Source: an uncultured Prevotella sp. | GTDB lineage: Bacteria > Bacteroidota > Bacteroidia > Bacteroidales > Bacteroidaceae | Assembly (NCBI GenBank): GCA_947164965.1 | Contig: CAMUYR010000003.1 | Coordinates: forward strand, 124,001 to 188,000 | Reading direction: 5' to 3' | DNA length: 64,000 nucleotides | Shown here: piece after piece, positions 42,330 to 51,308 of the stretch | How positions within the stretch are numbered: the stretch's first letter is position 1 | How the letters are laid out: each line of letters starts with the position of its first letter | Position numbers and translations under genes: made by a program | Notes under the pieces: generated by a model | The model's input: the letters and a program-made list of their open reading frames with translations, nothing else | Told to the model about the DNA's origin: nothing | Databases searched by the model: none

Positions 42330-43622
42330 ATGAAAAAACTATTTTTGGTGATTGTTGCAATGGTAGCTTTTGCGACTACTGCCGATGCGCAGGGTTTCCT
42401 GAAGCGCCTGAAGGAGAAAGCTATCAATGCAGTTGAGAATTCGGTAGAGCGTAAGGTGGAGAGTAAGGCTGAGCGCGAGACCGACGATGCGATGGATGAT
42501 GTGCTCGATGGCAAGAAGAGTGAAAAGTCCAGCAAGAAGTCCAAGAAGAATAACGATGATACTTCAGAAGACACCTCAGTAGATACTTCAGAAGATACCT
42601 CTGAACCTCAAATCGCTACATCAACAGACTTCAAGCGTGGCTCCGTCATTCTGTTTGAAGACGACGTAACGAAGGAGCGGGTAGGGGAGTTCCCCTCGAA
42701 GTGGGACTTGTTAGACGGTGCTGCAGAGGTGAAGACGATAGGTGGTGTGAAGGCTATCGAACCTACGAACAATGCTGTCATCACACCATTATTGAAACAG
42801 CAGGGCGCCTATTTGCCTGAAGAGTTTACACTTGAATATGAGTTCTATTATTGGAAATCTGGCAGTCAAGTCAAGGGAAATGACGGCATTGGCTTAAATG
42901 ATATGAAGCTGAGGCTGTATACAACAACAGACCGTTCGAATCCAGATACTGGTGAAGGAATGGTTTCTTTCGAACTGGTTCATGGCGTTTGCGAATGTGC
43001 CGATCACAGTTACTATAACATGGGCAGACCTACGGGCTTCAACTACAACTTCAAACAGGGCTGGAACCATGTGGCTTTCTCGTTCAACAAGCGTGCGCTG
43101 AAGGTTTATTTCAATGGCAATCGTGTGGTCAACCTGCCTAACGTCAAGCAACCCACTTGGTTTGCCTTTCAGGTACCTTTCGATTATCATAACCTGACCT
43201 TTATCCGCAATGTTGTATTGGCCAAAGGTGCCGTAGAGTTGTACGATCGCGACGCATCCGACATTGATAAGGCTATTGCTGAGACTGGTAAGTTTGTGAC
43301 TAACAATATTTTATTTGAAACAGGTAAAGCAACCCTTAAGGCCGAGTCGATGACTGAAATCGAGAAGGTGGCAGCCTATATGAAGAAGAACCCACGTGCT
43401 CGTTTCGAAGTTCAAGGCCATACCGACAATCAAGGCTCTGACAAGATTAACGACCCCTTGTCGCAGCAGCGTGCTGAGGCTGTTGTAAAAGCTCTCGCCA
43501 GTCTTGGTGTCGACGACTTCAACCTGAAAGCTGTTGGTAAAGGCTCTCACGAACCCGTTGCTGACAACAAGACGGAAGCTGGTCGAGCCAAGAATCGTAG
43601 AGTAGAGTTCATCAAGAAGTAA
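42330..43622 (+). CDS. OmpA-family protein with LamG-like middle domain
   Basis: A 430-residue exported protein. After the signal peptide (ending TADAQ) comes GFLKRLKEKAINAV, shared with the protein at 46620-48230; then a charged stretch with DTSEDTSVDTSEDTSEP repeats; then a beta-rich region (ILFEDDVTKERVGEFPSKWDLLDG...FTLEYEFYYW) like a concanavalin/LamG fold; and a C-terminal OmpA domain (ILFETGKATLKAES...VQGHTDNQGSDKINDPLSQQRAEAVVKAL) that binds peptidoglycan. The GTG at 42324 is a less likely start. It is preceded by the palindrome at 42197 and followed by the long 22-bp array. Confidence 0.88.
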   Translation: MKKLFLVIVAMVAFATTADAQGFLKRLKEKAINAVENSVERKVESKAERETDDAMDDVLDGKKSEKSSKKSKKNNDDTSEDTSVDTSEDTSEPQIATSTDFKRGSVILFEDDVTKERVGEFPSKWDLLDGAAEVKTIGGVKAIEPTNNAVITPLLKQQGAYLPEEFTLEYEFYYWKSGSQVKGNDGIGLNDMKLRLYTTTDRSNPDTGEGMVSFELVHGVCECADHSYYNMGRPTGFNYNFKQGWNHVAFSFNKRALKVYFNGNRVVNLPNVKQPTWFAFQVPFDYHNLTFIRNVVLAKGAVELYDRDASDIDKAIAETGKFVTNNILFETGKATLKAESMTEIEKVAAYMKKNPRARFEVQGHTDNQGSDKINDPLSQQRAEAVVKALASLGVDDFNLKAVGKGSHEPVADNKTEAGRAKNRRVEFIKK

Positions 43623-43633
43623 AAATCAGGTTT

Positions 43634-43809
43634 GAGCGGGCGCTCGCATGTTTATGGGCGCCCGCTCGCAAATATAAGGCCGTCCGCCCGAATATGTAAG
43701 GGCGGGCGCCCAAATTTGGCAACTCGGCCTTTCTCTCCCTGCCAGAACGGCATTTTATCCCTGTTACTAAGGCTTTCTTTCCCTGTTTGTACGGCATTCT
43801 TCCGTAACG
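43634..43809. repeat. 22-bp-period array C (8 units)
   Basis: Eight consecutive 22-base units at 43634, 43656, 43678, 43700, 43722, 43744, 43766 and 43788. Units 1-4 are a 12-base G/C block followed by 10 mostly A/T-rich bases; the blocks include GAGCGGGCGCTC and GGGCGGGCGCCC, which are palindromes. Units 5-8 instead share GGC near the front, and units 5-7 end in CCCTG. Unit 1 and unit 2 also pair over 10 bp (43634-43643 with 43658-43667). The array starts 11 bases after the OmpA-like stop and ends 24 before the next ATG. Confidence 0.85.
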
Positions 43810-43833
43810 TAAAACTTGATATAACAAATAACA

Positions 43834-44304
43834 ATGAAAACAATACGATTATTACTCCTTTTGCTATTGGCTGTCGGCGCGACAGAGCTAAGGGCTCAGA
43901 ATTCGCTGACAGTGACGCTGACAGATGGAACGCAACGCGTGTTTAAGTTGAGTGAGCGCCCCGAACTGTTGTGGGAGGGCGACAACATCATTATCAGTAC
44001 TGCGACAACAGAAATGTCTGTACCGCGTAAGAACTTCAAGGGACTGAATGTGAGTGATGCCTTGGCTATTGAGGACGTCAAGAACGTCGGAAGCCGCGTT
44101 ACGATTGGTGCTAACGGACTGCTGAATGCCGAAGGGTTGAAAGCCGGTAGCACGATAAAAGTTTACGATGCTGCTGGCCGACAGATCAATCAGCAGAAAA
44201 TCGCGCCGAATGGTCGTGTGACCGTCAACCTCTCCAAGCAGCCTGCGGGCACCTACTTCGTGAAGATAGACCATCAGCAAACCCTCAAAATCGTCAGACC
44301 ATGA
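43834..44304 (+). CDS. Small secreted protein with T9SS-type C-terminus
   Basis: A 156-residue protein: signal peptide (LLLLLLLAVGATELRAQ), a domain of about 60 residues (VTLTDGTQRVFKLSERPELLWEGDNIII), and a C-terminal beta domain GSTIKVYDAAGRQINQQKI...LSKQPAGTYFVKI...LKIVRP that looks like a type A sorting signal of type IX secretion. The stop overlaps the ATG of the next gene by 4 bases, so both are made together. The function is unknown; secretion by T9SS is inferred from the C-terminus. Confidence 0.75.
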   Translation: MKTIRLLLLLLLAVGATELRAQNSLTVTLTDGTQRVFKLSERPELLWEGDNIIISTATTEMSVPRKNFKGLNVSDALAIEDVKNVGSRVTIGANGLLNAEGLKAGSTIKVYDAAGRQINQQKIAPNGRVTVNLSKQPAGTYFVKIDHQQTLKIVRP

Positions 44305-46601
44305 AACATTCCGCATTATTGACAGCACTTGTGGCGATAGCCATGACGTGCGCGTTGACGGCAAATGCCCAGGACCAGATGGTGGTAGTGACGGCAGACG
44401 GCGACCTGCAGGTCTATCCCGTTGCCGATATGAGCAATTTCTCCTATGATGCCGCAACTGATAGTTATTCATTAACATCAGGTGAACGAACGCTGACCTT
44501 TGAGGGTAAGGGCATCAAGCAGATATACTTCGCAGACAAGTGCGAGACAGACAACGATCCGTACATCATTCCAAAGTCTACTGATACGTTGAATCCCAAT
44601 TATGTGCGCCCTGCTGCCGACAGCTACGAAATAGTAGAGATGGATACAACCTTATGCCGCGTCCGAGTGCGATTCCTGAAAGACAAGCCGAGCCTCTATG
44701 TCGGCAAAGTGCTTTCGTTGGATTATGAGGAGCACCCCTACAACTGCTACGTGCTCACAAGCCATGAGAACAATGGCGTTGTAGACATTCGTTATCGTAA
44801 CGCCCTGCTCCGTGAACTCATCTACAATACCAATTTTGTATTGACCGATAATGCAGACGACTTGTATTTCCCTAATAGCGCTCAAGCCATCAGGGCACAG
44901 CGGGCTGGCACTAACAGAAGGGGCAATGTGGATTCTGAACTAAAGCCCATCAAACTGGCGACGCAAGCCTATGATTTCTTCAAGAGCAGTGAGTTAAAAT
45001 TCGGCTCTCAAGTCAGCAATACGTTTGGTTGCGAGCTTACCTGCAACCTTGGAGATCCCGTGCCTGGTACTGAGTCCATCCGCTCGTACATGTCGGAGGT
45101 TAAATATTTCGGATTGGTGTTCCGTGGAAACTATGAAAAGAAGTCGACCGTCAAGGTGAATATCAACGGGAAGTACAGTCTCTCACATAACAAGATATTG
45201 ACCAAGCATCCGTTCTTCACACAAGGTATGGTAACCATCGGGGCGGTTCCTTTTTGGCTGATTGTGACAGCAGATTTTGGTGCACAGATTGAAGCTGCCA
45301 TCGAGCGGAACTTCCGCTATGCACATACACAGACCGACCAGCTGTTTGCAACTATCGGATTCGAATATCGCGGTGAAGAGGATCACCTCACCCCGATTTT
45401 CGACATCACGCCCAAGCACTTCCAAGAGAAACCCGACTTTGAGGCCAAAGCGCAGAAAGCAACGCTCAAACTTTCGCCCTATCTTGAGATAGCCCTGACT
45501 GTCGATCTCTTCTTTACAGGCTATGTCGACCTCATGCCGTTTATCAGAGCCACCTACGAGGGTATCAAACTGAATGGCATCGACGACTACAGCCAGTGGC
45601 TTGTCGACGTTGGCGGCAATGTGCGCCTCGGGTTGCGCTTTAACACCCTCCACAACGATAAAAGTATTGACTTGATGAACTGGACCTCTGATGATTTGTT
45701 TGTCACGAAGTTATTCTCTTCACCCGCCCATCTGAAAAACCTTGATTCCCTCCAAGTGACGTACAATAGTTTTGATGCAACCAGAAAGTCGGATGTACAG
45801 GTCTACTTTAAGGACGAACTCACGGATACGTACGAGATACCGACCAGCGGACAGGAAATGTGTGTGGAACAGGAAGCCCTCTCTGATTTGCCTGATGAAC
45901 AATTGCGTGAAATCTATGGGCAGACGACGCAGGCTCCTTTACGCCGCTCTCTTCAACCAGCTACGCCTGTTGAACTCCATCCCATCGGTAAGAAATGGGG
46001 AACGGTCTGCGATGAGAACGGCATTGCCCATACCGAATTCGTATCCAAAATACCACTCGGCTATCGTACCGTTATAAAAACCCGCATTTTGAACGGTCGC
46101 GGCGAGACGATAGAAGAGATAGAGGAGGAGTTGCCTTATGAAATCAAGAATTTCGACGCCACCGTTACTATTGGCCGATATGGTGGCAGTACCATTAAGT
46201 ACCGCAATAGCGGAAAGAGTATATACGAGCATGTGATTGGTGAAGATGGTAGTGCTGATTTCAAATACGAGAATGGACAAGCGTATGTGAATACGCCAAT
46301 GGGGTGGTTCCCGTATGGTAGTGGAGCAACGCCGATAGCCGAACAGATGGGAGTCGTCGACCGCGCCATGACGCATTCGCCATACGTATGGGACTGGTGT
46401 CGCTATCTGAAGAAGGAATTAGGGCAAGACACAGAAAATATGACTTTTGGCGATGTTGAGATGTTGGGCTTACCCTGCAAGACCGTTTCTATCCCAGAGG
46501 GTACTATCATCTATTGGCAAAACCTGATTTTGGGAGTTACCGATGGTGATGAAGGATTTGCTGTTACTAAACTCAACATATTGGACAATCCGACTGAATA
46601 A
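44301..46601 (+). CDS. Large secreted protein of unknown function
   Basis: A 766-residue protein with a signal peptide (ALLTALVAIAMTCALTANAQ). The first 60 mature residues (MVVVTADGDLQVYPVADMSNFSYDAAT...LTFEGKGIKQIYF) resemble in layout the start of the 156-residue protein before it. The middle is beta-rich and hydrophobic in places (PFWLIVTADFGAQIEAAIERNF, YLEIALTVDLFFTGYVDLMPFI) without an obvious membrane helix. No catalytic motif or sorting domain is evident at the C-terminus, which ends GFAVTKLNILDNPTE. I do not recognise the family. It is coupled to the upstream gene and 18 bases ahead of the next. Confidence 0.8.
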   Translation: MKHSALLTALVAIAMTCALTANAQDQMVVVTADGDLQVYPVADMSNFSYDAATDSYSLTSGERTLTFEGKGIKQIYFADKCETDNDPYIIPKSTDTLNPNYVRPAADSYEIVEMDTTLCRVRVRFLKDKPSLYVGKVLSLDYEEHPYNCYVLTSHENNGVVDIRYRNALLRELIYNTNFVLTDNADDLYFPNSAQAIRAQRAGTNRRGNVDSELKPIKLATQAYDFFKSSELKFGSQVSNTFGCELTCNLGDPVPGTESIRSYMSEVKYFGLVFRGNYEKKSTVKVNINGKYSLSHNKILTKHPFFTQGMVTIGAVPFWLIVTADFGAQIEAAIERNFRYAHTQTDQLFATIGFEYRGEEDHLTPIFDITPKHFQEKPDFEAKAQKATLKLSPYLEIALTVDLFFTGYVDLMPFIRATYEGIKLNGIDDYSQWLVDVGGNVRLGLRFNTLHNDKSIDLMNWTSDDLFVTKLFSSPAHLKNLDSLQVTYNSFDATRKSDVQVYFKDELTDTYEIPTSGQEMCVEQEALSDLPDEQLREIYGQTTQAPLRRSLQPATPVELHPIGKKWGTVCDENGIAHTEFVSKIPLGYRTVIKTRILNGRGETIEEIEEELPYEIKNFDATVTIGRYGGSTIKYRNSGKSIYEHVIGEDGSADFKYENGQAYVNTPMGWFPYGSGATPIAEQMGVVDRAMTHSPYVWDWCRYLKKELGQDTENMTFGDVEMLGLPCKTVSIPEGTIIYWQNLILGVTDGDEGFAVTKLNILDNPTE

Positions 46602-46619
46602 GAAATAATAGATACGATT

Positions 46620-48230
46620 ATGAAGAAAATTGTAATGATGATGGCAGCGCTGCTGATGCTTAGCATGGCAGATGCCAATGCTCAGGGATTCCTGAAGAAG
46701 CTGAAGCAGAAGGCTCAACAAGCCGTGATGGGCAATCAGGTGGAGAGTGAAGAAGCTAATGAGCGTAGTGAGGAACAGCAGAGTTATAATGATGAACCTG
46801 CCGATCCGTCGAATCTTGCTGTAGCGCAAGGTAGTGACATCGTGCCCAAGCGTAAGACGGTGACCATTACGTGGGATGGTACTATCACCCCCAGTTCGGC
46901 ATCGACAGCATCAGCGTTGATGGCTGAATTGCCTCAGTTGCCTTCAGCTGAGAAAATGGCGCGTAGTACGATGGCTGAACGTGATGCCTATACGCAGAAG
47001 ATTGCTGCTGTGTTGGCTCGTGCCGAACAGTTACAGGCAGGCGAGAAAGGATGTTCGGATGCTGAAATGGAGGCATTGCGCCTGAAATGGGAGAACAATA
47101 TCCAGAACATGTTCGGTCTGACGAAGGAAGAGATGGCTATCTTGAACGATGAAAATGCGCCTGAGTCGAAGAAGAAACCCATTCAGGACAAGGTCATGAT
47201 GAAAATCATGGGTGGCAATGTTGACCAGGCAGAAATGGCCCGTTTCGAGAAGATGAGCGAGAAGGAGCAGGAGGCCTATATCCGTCAACATCCGGAGTTC
47301 GTACAGAAGATGCAGAAGATGGCTCAGAATGCGGGTAACTTCAGCAAACAGATGAACCAGATGACGGCAGCTCTCAGTGGCTATGAAGCTAAAGTGGGTA
47401 AGTTGGCGCAGGACTATGCAAAAGCTATCATGCGTGAGGAAAGCCATAGTTATGCTGGTATTGCCAAAAAGTATGATAGTAAACTGAAGAAGTTATACGA
47501 CCAGATCTGCGCTACAGACGATGCTGCAAAGGTTGATGCCCTCTATGCTGAGGCTGACGAGTTGCTTTATAAGTATCGCTTGGAAGCAGCCAAGGAGTAT
47601 CGCGCTTCGTTGCAGCGCCAGATTGCTGAGGCTAAGAAGTTTGCCGCTGAGTATGCCCGTCTGTCAAAAGAGGTCGTCGCCAGTGGTGACCTGCCTGAGT
47701 GTGCCATTGGACGTACCGACCTGAATACTGTTATCATGGTGGGCAACTTGTTGGATGAAGCCTATAAGGATCTGCCTGAGTTAAATAATCTGCCTGTCTG
47801 CAGAGAGACGCTTTACACATTGCCCAAAGGCTGGAACTTTGGCGTGTGGGAATGTCGAGGCTTCATGGGTTCTGTCGATGGCTTTAAGATTGGTGGCGGT
47901 TGGCCTCTGTTGGCTGACAACCGATCTGGTGATCAGGTGGAGTATGCCGTCGTAGAGAATGGCAAGTTCCGTAAAATCGACGAGAGCGAGTTGAAGCGTA
48001 TCAACAAACAGGCAGACCAGCGCCTGAAGACTGCAAGCAAGAACAAACCGCCTTACGGAACCTATAAGAGCCGCAGTGGTCAACGTGTGGTTGAATACAG
48101 TAAGACGGGTGAGTTAATCGTCAACGGCATGACCACATTTTACCCCGTTGCTTTTTCTGCCAAGGACAACGCTCTGGAGTGGATTATCCTCGATGGCGAA
48201 GAAATCTTGAAATGCACGTACAAGATGTAA
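46620..48230 (+). CDS. Exported helical protein sharing the QGFLKKLK N-terminus
   Basis: A 536-residue exported protein. Right after the signal peptide it carries AQGFLKKLKQKAQQAV, matching AQGFLKRLKEKAINAV of the OmpA-like protein 4 kb upstream. The middle (residues about 100-370) is helical and charged (MSEKEQEAYIRQHPEFVQKMQKMAQ, SLQRQIAEAKKFAAEYARLSKEV), probably a long coiled coil; the C-terminal 150 residues are beta-like (GWNFGVWECRGFMGSVDGFKIGGGWPLL). No enzyme motif is seen. It appears to be in the run 43834-48948, probably one transcript. Confidence 0.8.
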   Translation: MKKIVMMMAALLMLSMADANAQGFLKKLKQKAQQAVMGNQVESEEANERSEEQQSYNDEPADPSNLAVAQGSDIVPKRKTVTITWDGTITPSSASTASALMAELPQLPSAEKMARSTMAERDAYTQKIAAVLARAEQLQAGEKGCSDAEMEALRLKWENNIQNMFGLTKEEMAILNDENAPESKKKPIQDKVMMKIMGGNVDQAEMARFEKMSEKEQEAYIRQHPEFVQKMQKMAQNAGNFSKQMNQMTAALSGYEAKVGKLAQDYAKAIMREESHSYAGIAKKYDSKLKKLYDQICATDDAAKVDALYAEADELLYKYRLEAAKEYRASLQRQIAEAKKFAAEYARLSKEVVASGDLPECAIGRTDLNTVIMVGNLLDEAYKDLPELNNLPVCRETLYTLPKGWNFGVWECRGFMGSVDGFKIGGGWPLLADNRSGDQVEYAVVENGKFRKIDESELKRINKQADQRLKTASKNKPPYGTYKSRSGQRVVEYSKTGELIVNGMTTFYPVAFSAKDNALEWIILDGEEILKCTYKM

Positions 48231-48240
48231 GAGGTAAGAG

Positions 48241-48948
48241 GTGAGAGGTAAGAGAATAGAACGTATTTTGTTGCTGTTGGTGCTGTTCATGCTGGGCAGC
48301 ACCACAGCATTTTCTATCGATTATCGTAAAGTCTTCGGTAGCGATTGGACTGAGGCTGAACGCTTTGCCAGCGCGCATCATGATGAGTGGAAACAGGAGT
48401 TTGACCTTTTCAACGTTGATGCTCGGTTGGCTGAGGCTATCGTGTTTCCTGAACTGATTCGCTACTCGATGTGGCAGGACGAGATTGAACGTACTGCTGT
48501 CAATGGCTTGTATGTCAGCAAGGGTAGGGAAGGAGCCGACTTCTCTATAGGTCGTTTCCAGATGAAACCATCGTTTGCCGAGGAGGTGGAAAAGGCATGG
48601 AACGCTTCTTCACTTTCAAAGGAGTATGGTTTCTCGTTTAATTTGGCGGATAATAATGAAGCACGTCGTTCGCGTGTTCGCCGTCTTAGCACTATGCAGG
48701 GACAATGCCGCTATCTGGCCCTCTTTATCCGCTTGCAGCAGCAGCGTCATCCCCCAATATTACAACTGTCATTACAGGAACAAGTTCGCTTGTTGGCAAC
48801 CGCCTACAACCGTTCGTTTACAGCCTCATGGAATAGTCTTCAGAAGATGCAGTACGAACGTCATTTTCATACTGATGTCATTAAGACGCGTAGCACCCGT
48901 TTCTATAGTTACGCAGACATTTCCGTTGCTTTTTTATGCAAAAAATAA
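48241..48948 (+). CDS. Putative lysozyme-fold (lytic transglycosylase-like) protein
   Basis: A 235-residue exported protein with a signal peptide (RILLLLVLFMLGSTTAFS). The pattern AEAIVFPELIRYS followed about 30 residues later by FSIGRFQMKPSFAEEV recalls the catalytic Glu and the G-x-FQ-x-P block of lysozyme-like transglycosylases, which cut peptidoglycan. Similarity is limited, so this is a suggestion. It starts at GTG 48241 inside a GTAAGAG/GTGAGAG repeat; another start may be used. It follows the previous gene by 10 bases and is the end of the run of secreted proteins. Confidence 0.6.
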   Translation: MRGKRIERILLLLVLFMLGSTTAFSIDYRKVFGSDWTEAERFASAHHDEWKQEFDLFNVDARLAEAIVFPELIRYSMWQDEIERTAVNGLYVSKGREGADFSIGRFQMKPSFAEEVEKAWNASSLSKEYGFSFNLADNNEARRSRVRRLSTMQGQCRYLALFIRLQQQRHPPILQLSLQEQVRLLATAYNRSFTASWNSLQKMQYERHFHTDVIKTRSTRFYSYADISVAFLCKK

Positions 48949-48989
48949 ATTTATTCTGAATTGTTTGCAGGAGTTTCATAAATATTTAG

Positions 48990-48997
48990 TAATTTTG
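48990..48997 (+). promoter_or_regulatory. -7 box TAATTTTG for aspS
   Basis: TAATTTTG followed by CAC, 31 bases before the ATG at 49029. A TTTG at 48964-48967 is 22 bases upstream, slightly long for the -33 element. Confidence 0.55.
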
Positions 48998-49028
48998 CAC
49001 TCCAAATCGGAATAAATATAATATAATA

Positions 49029-50786
49029 ATGTATAGAAGCAAGACTTGTGGTGAGCTTCGTCTCACCGATGCTGGCAGCGAGGTTACGCTGGCTGGCTGG
49101 GTACAGAAAACCCGTAAGATGGGTGGTATGACATTTGTCGACCTGCGCGACCGCTATGGCATCACGCAGTTGGTGTTCGACGAGTCGAAGGATGCTGCCC
49201 TTTGTGAACAGGCTAACAAGTTGGGACGTGAGTGGTGTATTCAGGCCACTGGTGTTGTCAGCGAGCGTCAGGCCAAGAACCCCAAGATGGATACGGGCGA
49301 CATAGAGATTCTGGTGTCGAAGCTGAACGTGCTGAGTGAGAGCCAGACACCTCCCTTCACTATCGAGGATAATACCGATGGCGGCGACGATATCCGTATG
49401 AAGTATCGCTATCTGGACCTGCGCCGTAGTTGTGTTCGTAAGAATCTGGAGCTGCGCCACCGCATGACCATCCTGATTCGTAACTTCCTCGATAACCTGA
49501 ACTTCATCGAGGTTGAGACACCTATTCTGATTGGTTCTACCCCTGAGGGTGCTCGTGACTTCGTGGTACCCAGCCGTATGAATCCTGGTCAGTTCTATGC
49601 GCTGCCCCAGAGTCCTCAGACCTTGAAGCAGTTGCTGATGGTCAGTGGTTTCGACCGTTACTTCCAGATTGCCAAGTGTTTCCGTGACGAAGACCTGCGT
49701 GCCGACCGCCAGCCTGAGTTCACCCAGATCGACTGCGAGATGTCGTTTGCCGATCAGGAGGACGTGCTCAATATCTTCGAGGACTTGGCGCGCCATCTCT
49801 TCAAGGAGGTACGTGGCGTCGAGCTGCCTAAGTTAGAGCGTATGACGTGGCATGAGGCTATGCGTCGCTTCGGTAGCGATAAGCCCGATCTGCGTTTCGG
49901 TATGGAGTTCGTCGAACTGATGGATGTGCTGAAAGGTACGGGCGAGTTCCCCGTATTCAACGAGGCAGAGTATATCGGTGGTATCGTTGTTCCCGGTTGT
50001 GCTGAGTACACCCGCAAGCAGCTCGACCAGCTGACTGATTTTGTGAAGCGTCCGCAGGTAGGTGCCAAGGGTTTGGTATATGTCAAGTTTAATGCCGATG
50101 GTACGGTGAAGACCTCTATCGATAAGTTCTACCAGCCTGAGGTTTGGCAGAAACTGAAGGAGAAGACGGGTGCCAAGGATGGCGACCTCGTGCTGATTCT
50201 CTCTGGCGACAAGGCTAACAAGACGCGCACCCAGCTCTGCACGCTGCGTCTGGAGATGGGCGACCGTCTCGGACTGCGCGACAAGAATGTGTTCAAGTGC
50301 CTGTGGATTGTCGACTTCCCCTTGTTCGAGTGGAGCGACGAAGAGCAGCGTCTCATGGCTACTCACCATCCGTTCACCCTGCCCAATCCCGACGATATCC
50401 CCTTGCTGGATACCGCTCCTGAGAAGGTACGTGCCGTAGCTTACGATTTCGTCTGCAATGGTATTGAGGTTGGTGGTGGATCGCTGCGTATCCACGATGG
50501 CAAGTTGCAGGAAAAGATGTTCCAGATTCTAGGCTTCACTCCCGAGCGTGCAATGGCACAGTTCGGCTTCCTCATCAATGCCTTCAAGTATGGTGCACCT
50601 CCTCATGCCGGTCTCGCCTTCGGTCTCGATCGCTTCGTCAGCATTATGGCAGGTCTCGATTCTATTCGCGACTGCATTGCCTTCCCGAAGAACAATTCCG
50701 GTCGCGATGTCATGCTGGATGCTCCAGGCGAATTAGACCCTAAACAGCTGGAAGAGTTGCAGTTAGAAGTGCATTTAGTAGAGTAG
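49029..50786 (+). CDS. aspS: Aspartyl-tRNA synthetase
   Basis: At 585 residues this is a bacterial-type class II synthetase that charges tRNA-Asp (and tRNA-Asn in species that use the indirect path). N-terminal OB-fold anticodon domain ([22 protein letters not shown]), catalytic core with the class II blocks ([63 protein letters not shown]), and the bacterial GAD insertion between. The end [21 protein letters not shown] is typical. Length and motifs are normal. Single gene. Confidence 0.97.
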   Translation: MYRSKTCGELRLTDAGSEVTLAGWVQKTRKMGGMTFVDLRDRYGITQLVFDESKDAALCEQANKLGREWCIQATGVVSERQAKNPKMDTGDIEILVSKLNVLSESQTPPFTIEDNTDGGDDIRMKYRYLDLRRSCVRKNLELRHRMTILIRNFLDNLNFIEVETPILIGSTPEGARDFVVPSRMNPGQFYALPQSPQTLKQLLMVSGFDRYFQIAKCFRDEDLRADRQPEFTQIDCEMSFADQEDVLNIFEDLARHLFKEVRGVELPKLERMTWHEAMRRFGSDKPDLRFGMEFVELMDVLKGTGEFPVFNEAEYIGGIVVPGCAEYTRKQLDQLTDFVKRPQVGAKGLVYVKFNADGTVKTSIDKFYQPEVWQKLKEKTGAKDGDLVLILSGDKANKTRTQLCTLRLEMGDRLGLRDKNVFKCLWIVDFPLFEWSDEEQRLMATHHPFTLPNPDDIPLLDTAPEKVRAVAYDFVCNGIEVGGGSLRIHDGKLQEKMFQILGFTPERAMAQFGFLINAFKYGAPPHAGLAFGLDRFVSIMAGLDSIRDCIAFPKNNSGRDVMLDAPGELDPKQLEELQLEVHLVE

Positions 50787-50865
50787 TCGCTTGACATTTA
50801 TCAAGAATAAGTGTGAAATAAACAAAAATCGGCTGTTTGCGATAACAACTTATCTGAAAAGTTCT

Positions 50866-50873
50866 TAATTTTG
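50866..50873 (+). promoter_or_regulatory. -7 box TAATTTTG for the H1-like gene
   Basis: TAATTTTG followed by CAC, giving a leader of about 55 bases before the ATG at 50934. Confidence 0.55.
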
Positions 50874-50933
50874 CACCCGATAAAAAGATAAAGGATAGAA
50901 ATATCATTCAATAGTGTATTAATTTAAAGAACT

Positions 50934-51242
50934 ATGGCAGAAAAGAAAACTACAAAGAAGGCTGCTGCTGTGAAGGCTGAGGAGCCCAAGAAGGCAACCG
51001 TAAAGAAGGCCGCTGCTCCTAAGAAGGCTGCAGAGAAGAAGGCTGTTGTTGTTAACGCTGAGAACGCAGGTTTCAAGGCTGGTGATGTTTACCAGGCTCT
51101 GGCTGCTGCAGAGAAGGCTCTCTCTGTTAAGGAGATTGCTAAGGCTGCTAAGATCAGCGAAGAGGAGACTCTGCTCGGTCTGGGTTGGCTCTTCAAAGAG
51201 GGCAAGCTCGCTACAGCTGACGAGAAGATTACACTTGCTTAA
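50934..51242 (+). CDS. Winged-helix protein with histone-H1-like tail
   Basis: A 102-residue protein. Residues 2-40 are almost only Lys, Ala, Thr, Pro and Glu with KKAA/KKAV repeats, like the tail of bacterial histone H1-type proteins. Residues 45-102 form a small winged helix (GDVYQALAAAEKALSVKEIAKAAKISEEETLLGLGWLFKEGKLA) of the DUF2582 type. The pattern suggests a non-specific DNA-binding, nucleoid-related protein, although no experiment supports that here. It has its own promoter and a strong terminator right after the stop. Confidence 0.85.
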   Translation: MAEKKTTKKAAAVKAEEPKKATVKKAAAPKKAAEKKAVVVNAENAGFKAGDVYQALAAAEKALSVKEIAKAAKISEEETLLGLGWLFKEGKLATADEKITLA

Positions 51243-51268
51243 TCAAATCAAAAGAGAAAGCATAAAAG

Positions 51269-51302
51269 GGCTGGTAGCTTTAAAGGCTTACCAGCCTTTT
51301 TT
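51269..51302 (+). terminator. Rho-independent terminator after the H1-like gene
   Basis: GGCTGGTAGC pairs with GCTTACCAGCC (one bulged base) around TTTAAAG, followed by six T. It lies 26 bases after the stop. Confidence 0.9.
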
Positions 51303-51308
51303 ATCCCA

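Noticed and set aside
43634..43809. CRISPR array
   Set aside because: Units follow each other directly without unique spacers, are degenerate and palindromic, and no cas gene is present.
48229..48260. GTAAGAG/GTGAGAG repeat as a ribosome-binding array
   Set aside because: It is short simple sequence at a gene border, like others here; Shine-Dalgarno use is weak in this group, so no role can be supported.
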